Of a stretch of 64,000 nt of DNA, positions 54,160 through 61,769 are shown piece by piece. Under the pieces are notes generated by a model, which had not been told where the DNA came from, did not search any database, and was given only the letters and a program-made list of their open reading frames with translations. This stretch comes from Lacticaseibacillus parakribbianus (GTDB lineage Bacteria > Bacillota > Bacilli > Lactobacillales > Lactobacillaceae), in contig NZ_JANQBA010000006.1 in NCBI RefSeq assembly GCF_025490915.1, forward strand, positions 118,340 to 182,339, given 5' to 3'. The position numbers and the translations under genes were made by a program. Within the stretch, counting starts at the first letter, position 1. Every line of letters starts with the position of its first letter.

Positions 54160-54558
54160 GGCGTGGCCGGCCGCTCCGGGTTGGGGTGGCGTGGCCGTCT
54201 GACCGCCTGTCGGGTGGGGGTGGCGTGGCCGGTACTGCGATGGGCGGGGTGCGGCCGCCGCTCCCAGCAATCGCAGCGCTGGCCGGCAAGCCCTGCGGCG
54301 ACCGGCAACCGTGCGGTCACGTGGTAACTGGCGACCGCACCACCACGATTGCCCGGGAAATTCGGCGGCCGGGCCGTGACAAGTTCCATTGCGACAAATA
54401 TTGTCCAGGTCGCATCTAACCGCTACCATAACCACCCGGTGCCGCCACAAGCGCCGGCGTTGCGGCGCATGCGTTGCCACCGCCGCGACGCCCCCTCGCG
54501 CCGCGACCCGGCGGCCAAATAATTAACCACCATATCTAATTATTGTACATGGGGTTGG
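54160..54558. other. GC-rich gene-free interval
   Basis: No credible gene. The left part repeats a GGGGTGGCGTGGCCG-like unit about three times (54163-54232). A near-match to the Noc site is at 54348-54361. The right end is AT-rich (54519-54550) and leads into the EIIC promoter region. Confidence 0.6.
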
Positions 54559-54582
54559 TCAATCGGTTACGCTTAGATTGTG
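54559..54582 (+). promoter_or_regulatory. shared upstream motif of EIIC gene 1
   Basis: CAATCGGTTACGCTT followed by ATTGTGG, also found with small changes before the second EIIC gene (56384-56408). Its reverse complement, CTAAGCGTAACCGA, resembles a cre site. The promoter boxes are not clear. Confidence 0.5.
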
Positions 54583-54697
54583 GCAGGAACGCCACCGAAT
54601 TCTGGCCAGGATTCCATTTTTGCACCGCACTCCCACCACCGGGCCCAGCCCGGCTTGACGCGCCGCTCGCCGGCGCCTAAGTTAGGAGGAACACTTT

Positions 54698-56062
54698 ATG
54701 GAAGCTTTGATGAATTGGCTTGAAAAATATGTCGTGCCCGTCGCGGCGAAGATCGGCTCAATTCGCTGGCTGGTGGCGCTGCGTGACGCCTTCATCGCCA
54801 CCATGCCGATCACCATGGCCGGTTCCCTGGCCACCCTTTTTAACGCCCTTTTAGGTACCTACCCCGCGCAATGGGGCTGGAACGGCTTCGTCGACTTCGT
54901 GCAGCCGTTCATCGCGGTGAACTCGACCATCGGCACCGCGTCCTTGACCATTTTTGGGGTCTTCTTCGCCGCCATGTGGGGCTACCACCTGTCCAGCCAG
55001 TACGACGTGGATGGCGTGGCCGGCGCCTTGGTGTCCTTGGCCGCCTTCTTCATGGGCATCAACGGCACCGCAAGCATTGTCTTGGGCAATAACCTGTCCA
55101 AGGCCGCAACCAAAATTCTGACGGACGCCGGTGTCGTGGTCGGCGACAAGGCGCTGACCATCAACTCCGCCTTTTCCACCTCGAACCTCGGCTCCACCAG
55201 CCTGTTCACCGCCATGCTCTTCGGGGCCCTGGCCTCGGTGATCTACATCTGGCTGATGCGCAAAGACATCACGATCAAGATGCCCGACAGTGTGCCGCCG
55301 GCCGTCGCCAAGGCCTTCACGTCCCTGATTCCGGGGATCGCGGCGCTGTACGTGGTGTCGATTGTCAACCACATTTTCACCAGCGTCACCGGCCACGTGT
55401 TCGGGGACTGGCTCTCCGCCACGATTCAGGCGCCGCTGCTCCACGCCGGGCAAGGTGCCGGCATGGTGATCCTGGTCACGCTGCTGGTCCAGGTGTTCTG
55501 GTTCTTCGGGATTCACGGGCCGAACGTGTTGGCCCCGGTCCTGGAGTCCATCTGGGGTACTTCCCAGATTCAAAACATCCAGGCGCTGGCTGCCGGCGAT
55601 GCGCTGCCGTTCAAGTGGGTGCGTGGCTCCTTTGACGCCTACGTGTGGTTCGGCGGCTCCGGTGGGACCATTGTGCTTTTGATTGCCCTGCTGATTTTCT
55701 CCAAACGGGCCGACGAAAAGGCCGTGGCCAAGCTGGCCTTGGCCCCTGGCCTGTTCAACATCAACGAACCCGTGATGTTCGGGCTGCCGATTGTGCTGAA
55801 CGCCATCTACTTCATCCCGTTCCTCCTGGCCCCGGTGGTCAACGTGACCGTCGCCTACTTCGTGACCGCGGCCGGCTGGGTGAACCCGGTGCAGATTGCG
55901 GTGCCTTGGATCACGCCGCCAGTGCTGAACGCCGTGATGGCGACCAACTTCGACTGGCGAGCCGGTGCCTTGGCCATCTTCAACATGATTGTCGCCTTCG
56001 CCATCTGGGTGCCGTTCGTCATGGCCTCCAGCCGGGTGCAAGAGGCGCAGCCGCAGGAATAA
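54698..56062 (+). CDS. PTS EIIC, lactose/cellobiose family, copy 1
   Basis: 454 residues, about ten membrane helices, with RBS TTAGGAGGA. The CelB-like signature is present: MNWLEKYVVPVAAKIGSIRW, LRDAFIATMPITMAGSL, WFFGIHGPNVLAP, RGSFDAYVWFGGSGGT and FNINEPVMFGLPIVLN with the Glu of the sugar site. It moves and presents a sugar for phosphorylation. No EIIA or EIIB is encoded nearby, so those must come from elsewhere. GC-rich codons throughout, unlike its tandem paralogue. Confidence 0.94.
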   Translation: MEALMNWLEKYVVPVAAKIGSIRWLVALRDAFIATMPITMAGSLATLFNALLGTYPAQWGWNGFVDFVQPFIAVNSTIGTASLTIFGVFFAAMWGYHLSSQYDVDGVAGALVSLAAFFMGINGTASIVLGNNLSKAATKILTDAGVVVGDKALTINSAFSTSNLGSTSLFTAMLFGALASVIYIWLMRKDITIKMPDSVPPAVAKAFTSLIPGIAALYVVSIVNHIFTSVTGHVFGDWLSATIQAPLLHAGQGAGMVILVTLLVQVFWFFGIHGPNVLAPVLESIWGTSQIQNIQALAAGDALPFKWVRGSFDAYVWFGGSGGTIVLLIALLIFSKRADEKAVAKLALAPGLFNINEPVMFGLPIVLNAIYFIPFLLAPVVNVTVAYFVTAAGWVNPVQIAVPWITPPVLNAVMATNFDWRAGALAIFNMIVAFAIWVPFVMASSRVQEAQPQE

Positions 56063-56083
56063 GCTGAACGCAACACCTACCGA

Positions 56084-56111
56084 AAATGCCGGGCCGCCGC
56101 CCGGCATTTTT
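56084..56111 (+). terminator. terminator of EIIC gene 1
   Basis: AAATGCCGGGC and GCCCGGCATTT, 4-nt loop, then T-run. The copies are therefore separate transcripts. Confidence 0.92.
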
Positions 56112-56137
56112 GCGTGGCCGCGGTCGGGGTTGCCGGG

Positions 56138-56196
56138 GTCGTCGCGGTCGGGTCGTCGCGGTCGGGTCGCCGGTGTCGCGACCGTCGCGACACCGG
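56138..56196. repeat. short tandem repeat followed by a perfect palindrome
   Basis: GTCGTCGCGGTCGG occurs twice with a period of 14 (56138-56165). It is followed by a perfect 12-bp inverted repeat, CCGGTGTCGCGA (56170-56181) with TCGCGACACCGG (56185-56196). The rest of 56112-56640 has no gene. Confidence 0.75.
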
Positions 56197-56383
56197 AATA
56201 TTTCCCGTCATGAATGCGGTTGCCCGTTCCCGCAGCGAACCGGCGAACCGCGTGAAATCGGACACACCGGCCACCACCGGCCGGGAAAACGCTGCCGTCT
56301 TTGGAATTTGTTCCAAATATAAAACTTGTTTTATAAATGTTCCTGCGTTTTTTTGTACGCTTAAATCCTATACTTTTGAGGTG

Positions 56384-56408
56384 CAACCGGTTACACTTGG
56401 CATTGTGG
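56384..56408 (+). promoter_or_regulatory. shared upstream motif of EIIC gene 2
   Basis: CAACCGGTTACACTT then ATTGTGG, the counterpart of 54559-54582. A TATACT box lies just upstream at 56369-56374. Confidence 0.5.
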
Positions 56409-56640
56409 CCGTGCGGGTCACATCGATTTCGGCCGAAATCGGGAGCTGTCACTGGTCCTATCCGGGGGGGTTGGATCAGTTAGCCACCATCATCAGACGT
56501 GATGGCCGGCGGCGAATGCGGCTCATCGAATCATTGTTTGTACACACTAGTCCATACATGTCCCCACCAATGCGTGACATGTCATGAATTCGACCAGCGG
56601 GTACGCAAGGGTTTGCTCAAATCTTAGGGAGGTTAGATAT

Positions 56641-58017
56641 ATGCAAGCAATTATGAATTGGCTTGAAAAGTACGTCGTGCCTGTTGCGGCGAAAATCGGC
56701 TCAATTCGGTGGTTGGTTGCGCTGCGTGATGCCTTTATCGCCACGCTGCCAATCACCATGGCTGGTTCTTTGTCCACCTTGCTGAACGCGCTGCTTCAAA
56801 CCTACCCAACTCAATGGGGTTGGGACGGCTTCGTTCAGGCGGTTCAGCCGATCATCACGATCGACAACACGGTAGGGACGGCATCGCTGACGATCTTCGC
56901 GATCTTCTTCGCGGCAATGTGGGGCTACAACCTGTCCAGCCAGTACGATGTTGACGGCGTCGCCGGGACCTTGATTTCCCTGGCTGCCTTCTTCATGGGT
57001 ATCAACGGGACGACCACGTTCGCCATCGATACCGCCAAGTTCGGTAAGCTCGGTGCTGCCGCAGTTAAGACCCTGACCGACGCTGGTGCTCCGGCGACCA
57101 GCTCTTCCGTCACCGTCAACTCTGCGTTCTCCACGGCTAACTTAGGTTCTGCAAGTCTGTTTACTGCCATGATTTTCGGTGCCTTGGCGCTGGTTGTATA
57201 CATTTTCCTGATGAAGAAGGATATCTCCATCAAGATGCCAGACACCGTCCCACCTGCAGTTTCTAAGGCCTTCACTTCCCTGATCCCAGGGATCGCGGCC
57301 CTGTACCTGGTTGCCATCATCAACTACTTCTTCACCACCTTCACCGGCAAAGTGTTCGGGGACTGGCTGTCTGCCACGATCCAGGCACCGCTGCTGCACG
57401 CAGGTCAGAGCGGCTGGATGGTTATCCTGGTTTCCCTGCTCGTTCAGGTCTTCTGGTTCTTCGGGATCCATGGTCCTAACGTGCTCGGCCCGGTTCTGGA
57501 ATCCATCTGGGGGACTTCCCAGATTCAAAACATCCAGGCCCTGGCCAACCACCAGCCACTTCCGTTCCAGTGGGTTCGCGGATCCTTCGATGCCTACGTT
57601 TGGTTCGGCGGTTCAGGTGGTACCATCGTTCTGCTGATTGCGATCCTGATCTTCTCCAAGCGTGCCGATGAACGCACCGTCGCAAAGCTGGCCTTTGCCC
57701 CTGGTCTGTTCAACATCAACGAGCCTGTTATGTTCGGTCTGCCAATCGTTTTGAACGCGGTTTACTTCATTCCGTTCATCGTGGCTCCTGTTGTCAACAC
57801 CATCATCGCTTACCTTGTCACCATCGCTGGCTGGGTCAACCCAGTTCAGATTGCGGTGCCTTGGATCACCCCACCGGTTCTGAACGCCTTCATGGCGACG
57901 AACTTCGACTTCCGTGCTGCGCTGCTCGCGCTGTTCAACATGGTTGTCGCCTTCGTCATCTGGATGCCGTTCGTCCTGGCCTCCAGCAAGGTTCAGGAAG
58001 AATCCGTCGAGGACTAA
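56641..58017 (+). CDS. PTS EIIC, lactose/cellobiose family, copy 2
   Basis: 458 residues from the ATG at 56641 (MQAIMNWLEKYVVPVAA) with AGGGAGG upstream. Clearly a tandem paralogue of the preceding EIIC, with the same signature segments and the same FNINEPVMFGLP site. The main difference is an insertion near residues 125-145 (AIDTAKFGKLGAAAVKT). Its codons are markedly richer in GGT, GCT, GTT and CGT than those of copy 1, the pattern of a highly expressed gene or of a separate origin. Also without EIIA/EIIB neighbours. Confidence 0.94.
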   Translation: MQAIMNWLEKYVVPVAAKIGSIRWLVALRDAFIATLPITMAGSLSTLLNALLQTYPTQWGWDGFVQAVQPIITIDNTVGTASLTIFAIFFAAMWGYNLSSQYDVDGVAGTLISLAAFFMGINGTTTFAIDTAKFGKLGAAAVKTLTDAGAPATSSSVTVNSAFSTANLGSASLFTAMIFGALALVVYIFLMKKDISIKMPDTVPPAVSKAFTSLIPGIAALYLVAIINYFFTTFTGKVFGDWLSATIQAPLLHAGQSGWMVILVSLLVQVFWFFGIHGPNVLGPVLESIWGTSQIQNIQALANHQPLPFQWVRGSFDAYVWFGGSGGTIVLLIAILIFSKRADERTVAKLAFAPGLFNINEPVMFGLPIVLNAVYFIPFIVAPVVNTIIAYLVTIAGWVNPVQIAVPWITPPVLNAFMATNFDFRAALLALFNMVVAFVIWMPFVLASSKVQEESVED

Positions 58018-58031
58018 GCAACAGCCCAAAG

Positions 58032-58073
58032 CAGGCGGCACAACGCGTTGGCGTTGCGCCGCCTGTTCGTTTC
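58032..58073 (+). terminator. terminator of EIIC gene 2
   Basis: CAGGCGGC pairs with GCCGCCTG, and AACGC with GCGTT inside it, followed by TTCGTTT. Confidence 0.85.
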
Positions 58074-58173
58074 TCTGGGACAACGCCGGAGGCTTGGCCC
58101 TGCTGGTTGCGCTTACCCGGGCCAAAGGCTTATCATGTAGTTGTACCCACCAATAATCAAAGGAGCCAATCTC

Positions 58174-58398
58174 ATGATTTTTATTAACGCACCGATTTCC
58201 GCCGACAAGATGATCGAAACCCTCAACGCTTACAACGAAAACGGCGTCACGTTCAAGTTCGTCAAGAAGTCCGGCATGAAGCTGCTGTTCGAAACCAACA
58301 TGGAAGACCTCGATGCCGCCGCCAAGCTGGCGAAGGCAACGATCAAGGCGCAACGCTGGGCGTCTGTTCTCTACTTCCAAGTTGGCGTCGAGAAGTAA
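58174..58398 (+). CDS. unknown 74-residue protein
   Basis: ATG at 58174 (MIFINAPISADKMIETL) behind AAAGGAG. Small alpha/beta protein (GVTFKFVKKSGMKLLFETNM), no cysteines or membrane part. Found directly before a two-helix membrane protein gene that begins at its stop codon, so the two are probably made together. Family not recognised. Confidence 0.75.
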   Translation: MIFINAPISADKMIETLNAYNENGVTFKFVKKSGMKLLFETNMEDLDAAAKLAKATIKAQRWASVLYFQVGVEK

Positions 58399-58611
58399 GT
58401 GAAAAAGAGCTACGGCTCCGCCGGGTTGCTGTTCCTGGCTATCGGGTTTTACCTGATTATGTACTCGCCAGCGGGCCCTGGGGTCAGCAATCCGCGTCCC
58501 GTTCCCTTGACGATTGGCGTCGCGTTCGCGCTGCTCGGCTTTTGGCTGATCACGCGTCGCAGCAAGAAGCACAAGGCCGAGTCTTCGGAATCGGATAAGC
58601 AGACACATTAA
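58399..58611 (+). CDS. small two-helix membrane protein
   Basis: 70 residues, GTG start immediately after the upstream TAA, so translation is likely coupled. Two hydrophobic segments (GLLFLAIGFYLIMY, TIGVAFALLGFWLI) and a basic, polar tail (RRSKKHKAESSESDKQ). Function unknown. Confidence 0.65.
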   Translation: MKKSYGSAGLLFLAIGFYLIMYSPAGPGVSNPRPVPLTIGVAFALLGFWLITRRSKKHKAESSESDKQTH

Positions 58612-58613
58612 AG

Positions 58614-58655
58614 AATCGGCCTCGTCGCATTGCGGCGGGGCCGATTTTTGCAGTT
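58614..58655 (+). repeat. 42-bp direct repeat, left copy, acting as terminator
   Basis: Forms a 15-bp stem (AATCGGCC/GGCCGATT continuing through G.U pairs) followed by five T, ending the plus-strand 70-residue gene. The same 42 bp recur at 59334-59375 with one base changed, so the toxin-antitoxin cassette lies exactly between the copies. Confidence 0.88.
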
Positions 58656-58656
58656 C

Positions 58657-58989
58657 TCACGCCTCAAGGGCAGTCAGGAAGGCGAGCAGTCGCCGCACAT
58701 CCACCGGCTGAAGGTGGCCGATTGGCGTGAAATTCGGCAGGTCAGCCGGATTCAGGATGTTGTTCAGATCAATCCAAGACGGCTTGCGCAACCCCGCACC
58801 TTGCCAGTCGGTAATGGCGAAGTACTTCGCGCGAATCTGCGGCGACTTGCGCTGGTATTGGGATGTGATTTTGAATGCCCGAGGCTGCCCGAGCGCGTCA
58901 AAAATCAGGACTGGTCGCGCCTTGCCGCGGCCGTCCCGATCGGCGAACGTAACGTAGGCGATACCGACGCTATTCGTCTTCATCGTCAT
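58657..58989 (-). CDS. PemK/MazF-like toxin
   Basis: 110 residues if started at the ATG at 58989 (MTMKTNSVGIAYVTFAD), which overlaps the 3' end of the antitoxin gene. The segment GKARPVLIFD is the usual MazF/PemK strand pair with the conserved RPV. ITSQYQRKSPQIRAKYFAITDW and GLRKPSWIDL match PemK-like toxins of lactobacilli. Expected activity: mRNA cleavage. A start at 58983 is also possible. Confidence 0.8.
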   Translation of the reverse strand: MTMKTNSVGIAYVTFADRDGRGKARPVLIFDALGQPRAFKITSQYQRKSPQIRAKYFAITDWQGAGLRKPSWIDLNNILNPADLPNFTPIGHLQPVDVRRLLAFLTALEA

Positions 58990-59254
58990 CACCCAGCAGG
59001 TAATCCGCAACGGCCTTTTTACCGGTGATAAGCGGTGCATCGTATTCGGCGACGGCCTGGTTCAGGGCCAGTGCCGTCTTCTCGTCTTCAGTCAGGCTCA
59101 GGCTGAAAGGCACCGCGCCTTCTGCCACCGCTCGCTTGTACATCGCGGTGATCACGGCGGTCGGCGTCAGACCGAGCTGTGCGAAAACCGCATTGGCCTC
59201 ATCGTTCAGTTCCTGATCAATCTTAATCTGAAGCCGCTTTTTGTCATGAATCAT
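58970..59254 (-). CDS. RelB/DinJ-family antitoxin
   Basis: 94 residues from the ATG at 59254 (MIHDKKRLQIKIDQEL) with AAAGGAG upstream. N-terminal ribbon-helix-helix (RLQIKIDQELNDEANAVFAQLGLTPTAVITAMYKRAV, residues 7-43), then an acidic C-terminus (LLGDDDEDE) that would bind the toxin. Antitoxin precedes toxin and overlaps it by about 20 bp, the classic type II order. RelB with a PemK-like toxin is a mixed pair. Confidence 0.88.
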   Translation of the reverse strand: MIHDKKRLQIKIDQELNDEANAVFAQLGLTPTAVITAMYKRAVAEGAVPFSLSLTEDEKTALALNQAVAEYDAPLITGKKAVADYLLGDDDEDE

Positions 59255-59333
59255 GGCGAGACTCCTTTCGCATTCGGCATCTATCACTACCATCGTACTC
59301 ACTTAATGGTACCATGGGCAGTATCAGAAAGTA

Positions 59334-59375
59334 AATCGGCCTCGTCGCATTGCGGCGGGGCCGATTCTTGCAGTT
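59334..59375. repeat. 42-bp direct repeat, right copy
   Basis: Identical to 58614-58655 except for one T to C change in the T-run. No plus-strand gene ends here, so its presence is best explained as a relic of cassette insertion or recombination. Exactly 720 bp from the other copy. Confidence 0.85.
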
Positions 59376-59427
59376 GAGTGGGTCACGCCGGGACCGGCCG
59401 GTCGGTTGGTCAACCAGCGCCGGCATC

Positions 59428-59456
59428 AAAAAAGCCGCCGCGGGGGGCGGCGGCTC
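59428..59456 (-). terminator. terminator of the sigma factor operon
   Basis: Minus strand: GCCGCCGC and GCGGCGGC stem followed by six T, just after the stop at 59462. Confidence 0.88.
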
Positions 59457-59461
59457 AAAGC

Positions 59462-60550
59462 TTACGCGTTACCGAGGAGGGTTTGGATGCACATCCAGAT
59501 CAGGTAGATGGTCACCGGCACGATCAGGACAGTCATGCAGCCGATCATCGCCCGGGCCTGGAGGGTGGTGTTGCTGGCGATGTTTTCGAAGCCGTTGTTG
59601 CGGGTCACGTGCTCGGTGACTTCGATGTCTTGCATCCCCGGAATGGTCAGGAGGTTGCGCTTGAACTGCTCACCGTTGACCTTCGTCAAACTCTCGGTGA
59701 ACACGTTGCCGTCGCTGGTCTGAAAATCCAGCACGTACCACATGCGGTTCTCGCGCTGCCAGGTCTTCTGCGCGTTGACCAGGCCCCCATCAGCCGAGCC
59801 GGTCGCCTGCGCGATGCTGTCGACCAAACCGCGCCGGCGGGGCTTGGCCGCGGCTTGGGGAGCCGGACTCGCGTCGGCCGGCGCCGCGGCCGACGCCGTG
59901 CCTGGGGCGGCCGCTGCGGTGTCGGCGACCCGGGTGGTTTCGGCGGCCTGGGTGGTCGATGCCGCCGTCGCCCCTCGCTCGGCCGCTGGGGCGTCGGCCT
60001 CCGGAACCTGCCCGGACTTGCCAGCCGTCGCGCTTTTCGCCGCGTCGGTTTGGCCCCCGGCCCCCGGCATCTTGAGCTGCGTGTTCACCGGTTTTTGGGT
60101 CAAGTAGTTCAGCGACCGCTCCGCCAGCTGGAGCTTTTTGATGTGGTCGTAGGGGTAGGAGAAGTAGGCCGCGTCGTTGTCCAGGAACTCGATGACCGTG
60201 AAAAACAAGATGCGCGTGGTGGTGAACACCATCAGGCGGTTGCCGCGCAGGCTGTCTTGCGCCTTCAGGTACTGCTTGGTGTCTTCTGTCTTGGGGGCGT
60301 ACATGCCCATCACGCCGTCGGTTGCCATCGCGGAGTTCTCCTCGTTGGTCATCGGCATCATGTTGACGATGCGCTCGCCGGGCTCAAGCATGGCCGTCAC
60401 CTTGGCCAGCACCTGCTGCATCGTGATGTACAAGGACGCCTTCCGCGCGTTGTAGCGCTGCTGCAGGTAGTCGCTCAGGCCGACCGGGCGGGTCTTGATC
60501 CCGTTCATGCCGTTGACGACCTCGACGAACGGGTTACTCAGAATAGGCAT
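59462..60550 (-). CDS. membrane protein with PH-like N-terminus, ECF partner
   Basis: 362 residues from the ATG at 60550 (MPILSNPFVEVVNG) with AAGGAGGTGG upstream. Residues 1-160 look like a PH-type domain (LMVFTTTRILFFTVIEFLDNDAAYFSYPYDHIKKLQLAERS). Residues about 165-245 are an Ala/Pro/Thr linker. Another beta domain follows (NRMWYVLDFQTSDGNVFTESLTKVNGEQF), and one membrane helix near the C-terminus (MIGCMTVLIVPVTIYLIWMCI). It overlaps the sigma factor gene by 17 bp, so it may be its anti-sigma or sensor partner. No zinc anti-sigma motif seen. Confidence 0.75.
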   Translation of the reverse strand: MPILSNPFVEVVNGMNGIKTRPVGLSDYLQQRYNARKASLYITMQQVLAKVTAMLEPGERIVNMMPMTNEENSAMATDGVMGMYAPKTEDTKQYLKAQDSLRGNRLMVFTTTRILFFTVIEFLDNDAAYFSYPYDHIKKLQLAERSLNYLTQKPVNTQLKMPGAGGQTDAAKSATAGKSGQVPEADAPAAERGATAASTTQAAETTRVADTAAAAPGTASAAAPADASPAPQAAAKPRRRGLVDSIAQATGSADGGLVNAQKTWQRENRMWYVLDFQTSDGNVFTESLTKVNGEQFKRNLLTIPGMQDIEVTEHVTRNNGFENIASNTTLQARAMIGCMTVLIVPVTIYLIWMCIQTLLGNA

Positions 60551-61070
60551 TGAGGCCACCTCCTTGGCGCAACTTCTTGCGTCCGCGCGACAGGTGCTGA
60601 TACACGGTGCTGCGGCGCATGTGCAGGGCCCGGGCGATCTGCGCCGGGATCTGGTCCTGGTTGAAAAAACGTTCGAACACCGCCCGTTCGTCGTCACTCA
60701 ACGCGGCAAACAGCGCGGTCGTGTCCAGCGGCGCCGCCGGTTCGGGGGCCGGCTCGACCAGATTCACCGTGTCGATGTCCAGAAACTGGAAGCTGGCGGC
60801 CAGCCCCCGCTGGTAGTCGCGCGTTTGGTTCTGGGCGATCGCCCCCAGCCAGTTCTTGAAGCTGCCCTTGGCCGGGTCGAACTGGTCGATTTTGGTCCAG
60901 ACCTTGTAGTACGTGCGGTTCTCGATGTCGCTGGTGTAGCCGCGTTCGTAGGCGCTGGTCATGTTGTGCCAGACCACCTGCCGGACGAACGCGCCGTACG
61001 TCTCGATCAGGGCCAGCATCGCCTGGTCGTCGTGCAGCCTCAGCGCCGCCACCAATGCCGAATCGTCCAT
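60534..61070 (-). CDS. ECF-type RNA polymerase sigma factor
   Basis: 178 residues. Region 2 spans about 1-85 (ALIETYGAFVRQVVWHNM, IENRTYYKVWTKIDQFDPAKGSFKNWLGAIAQNQTRDYQRG) and region 4 about 118-168 (FAALSDDERAVFERFFNQDQIPAQIARALHMRRSTVYQHLSRGRKKL). It redirects RNA polymerase to a small regulon, often cell-envelope stress. Upstream promoter not clear. The downstream overlapping gene is the likely regulator. Confidence 0.93.
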   Translation of the reverse strand: MDDSALVAALRLHDDQAMLALIETYGAFVRQVVWHNMTSAYERGYTSDIENRTYYKVWTKIDQFDPAKGSFKNWLGAIAQNQTRDYQRGLAASFQFLDIDTVNLVEPAPEPAAPLDTTALFAALSDDERAVFERFFNQDQIPAQIARALHMRRSTVYQHLSRGRKKLRQGGGLNAYSE

Positions 61071-61281
61071 GTCCCCACCTCCTATTCTCTCCTCACCCTA
61101 TAATACGGCGGCGCCTCCCGATTTCTGACAGCGGTCGCATAATTATTTTGCTGGCCGCCAAAAAGGCCGCCGACGAATCGGCGACCACCGCGCAAAAGTG
61201 ATACAAAAAAAATCAGCCCCGCGCGACCCCCTCGCTGTGGCGAGGCTTCGCACCACCTAGTCAAAACAACGCCGCTCCTGT

Positions 61282-61287
61282 TACACT
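61282..61287 (+). promoter_or_regulatory. candidate -10 box of the type I toxin mRNA
   Basis: TACACT 120 nt upstream of the toxin ORF; the -35 (TAGTCA, 18-nt spacer) is weak. Between 61071 and 61281 no gene is seen; a minus-strand hairpin with eight T lies near 61203-61255. Confidence 0.4.
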
Positions 61288-61403
61288 AATGGTTAGCAGA
61301 CAAAGTGATATGAGCGGTGGTACCCAATCGAAAGAGGGTGATGCCAATGGTGGAATGACCGTTGGCCGTCGGAATCTGGTAGAAAGGAGTACAGTGCAAC
61401 CTC

Positions 61404-61550
61404 ATGACCTCGTTCCTACAAGAGGCCATCGTGATCATCAGCGAGCTCGCCGGCTTGCTATACGTGGCGACACGTTGTTGCAAAACGGCGACCGGCTTTC
61501 TCAAAGAAGTCCGCAAGCTGAGGCACGAATTCCGAAAGTTCAGGAAATGA
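61404..61550 (+). CDS. 48-residue membrane peptide, probable type I toxin
   Basis: ATG at 61404, with AAAGGAG about 14 nt upstream. Residues 1-27 are hydrophobic (MTSFLQEAIVIISELAGLLY) and residues 30-48 strongly basic (KEVRKLRHEFRKFRK), the layout of small membrane-depolarising toxins. The leader GAGGGTGATGCC and the 3' stretch GGTGCTACCGCTCTTAACGC resemble those of Lactobacillus holin-like type I toxin genes, from memory. An antisense transcription unit overlaps the 3' part. A plus-strand 108-codon frame in the same region has no toxin-like features and is less likely. Confidence 0.6.
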   Translation: MTSFLQEAIVIISELAGLLYVATRCCKTATGFLKEVRKLRHEFRKFRK

Positions 61551-61555
61551 GCAAG

Positions 61556-61684
61556 CAAAAACGCCGCCCGATTAACTTTGCACAGTTGGAAGGCGGCGTA
61601 ATGTTTGCAAGATAACAGGTGCTACCGCTCTTAACGCGGCAGTCTGCGCGGGACGACGCTCTTGCCTGGGCGTCGTCCTTTGTG
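61556..61684 (-). ncRNA. antisense RNA, probable type I antitoxin
   Basis: Minus-strand promoter TTACGC (complement of 61713-61718), 17-nt spacer, TATACT (complement of 61690-61695). Termination at CGCCGCC/GGCGGCG with TTTTT (about 61556-61602). The RNA would be about 125-130 nt and fully complementary to the 3' untranslated part of the toxin mRNA, as in Fst- and Lpt-type systems with converging transcripts. Confidence 0.6.
61651..61682 (+). terminator. terminator of the type I toxin mRNA
   Basis: GGACGACGC and GCGTCGTCC form a 9-bp stem followed by TTT. It sits inside the antisense RNA, so the two transcripts share this hairpin sequence. Confidence 0.82.
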
Positions 61685-61689
61685 TATTC

Positions 61690-61718
61690 AGTATAACACG
61701 GACGAATTCTAGGCGTAA
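61690..61718 (-). promoter_or_regulatory. promoter of the antisense RNA
   Basis: Read on the minus strand: TTACGC, 17 nt, TATACT. Confidence 0.6.
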
Positions 61719-61769
61719 AGCGGCTGGTCGCGGGCAATCGATCCGCCAAGCGTGACTGGTCCTGCCTTT

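Noticed and set aside
54348..54361. A second Noc site (ATTGCCCGGGAAAT)
   Set aside because: One mismatch breaks the palindrome and the region is very GC-rich, so I do not list it as a feature, only as a possible weak site.
61289..61615. A 108-codon plus-strand frame across the type I locus
   Set aside because: Highly charged, low-complexity translation without a well-placed ribosome site. The overlapping 48-codon frame has a recognisable toxin-like layout and an antisense partner.
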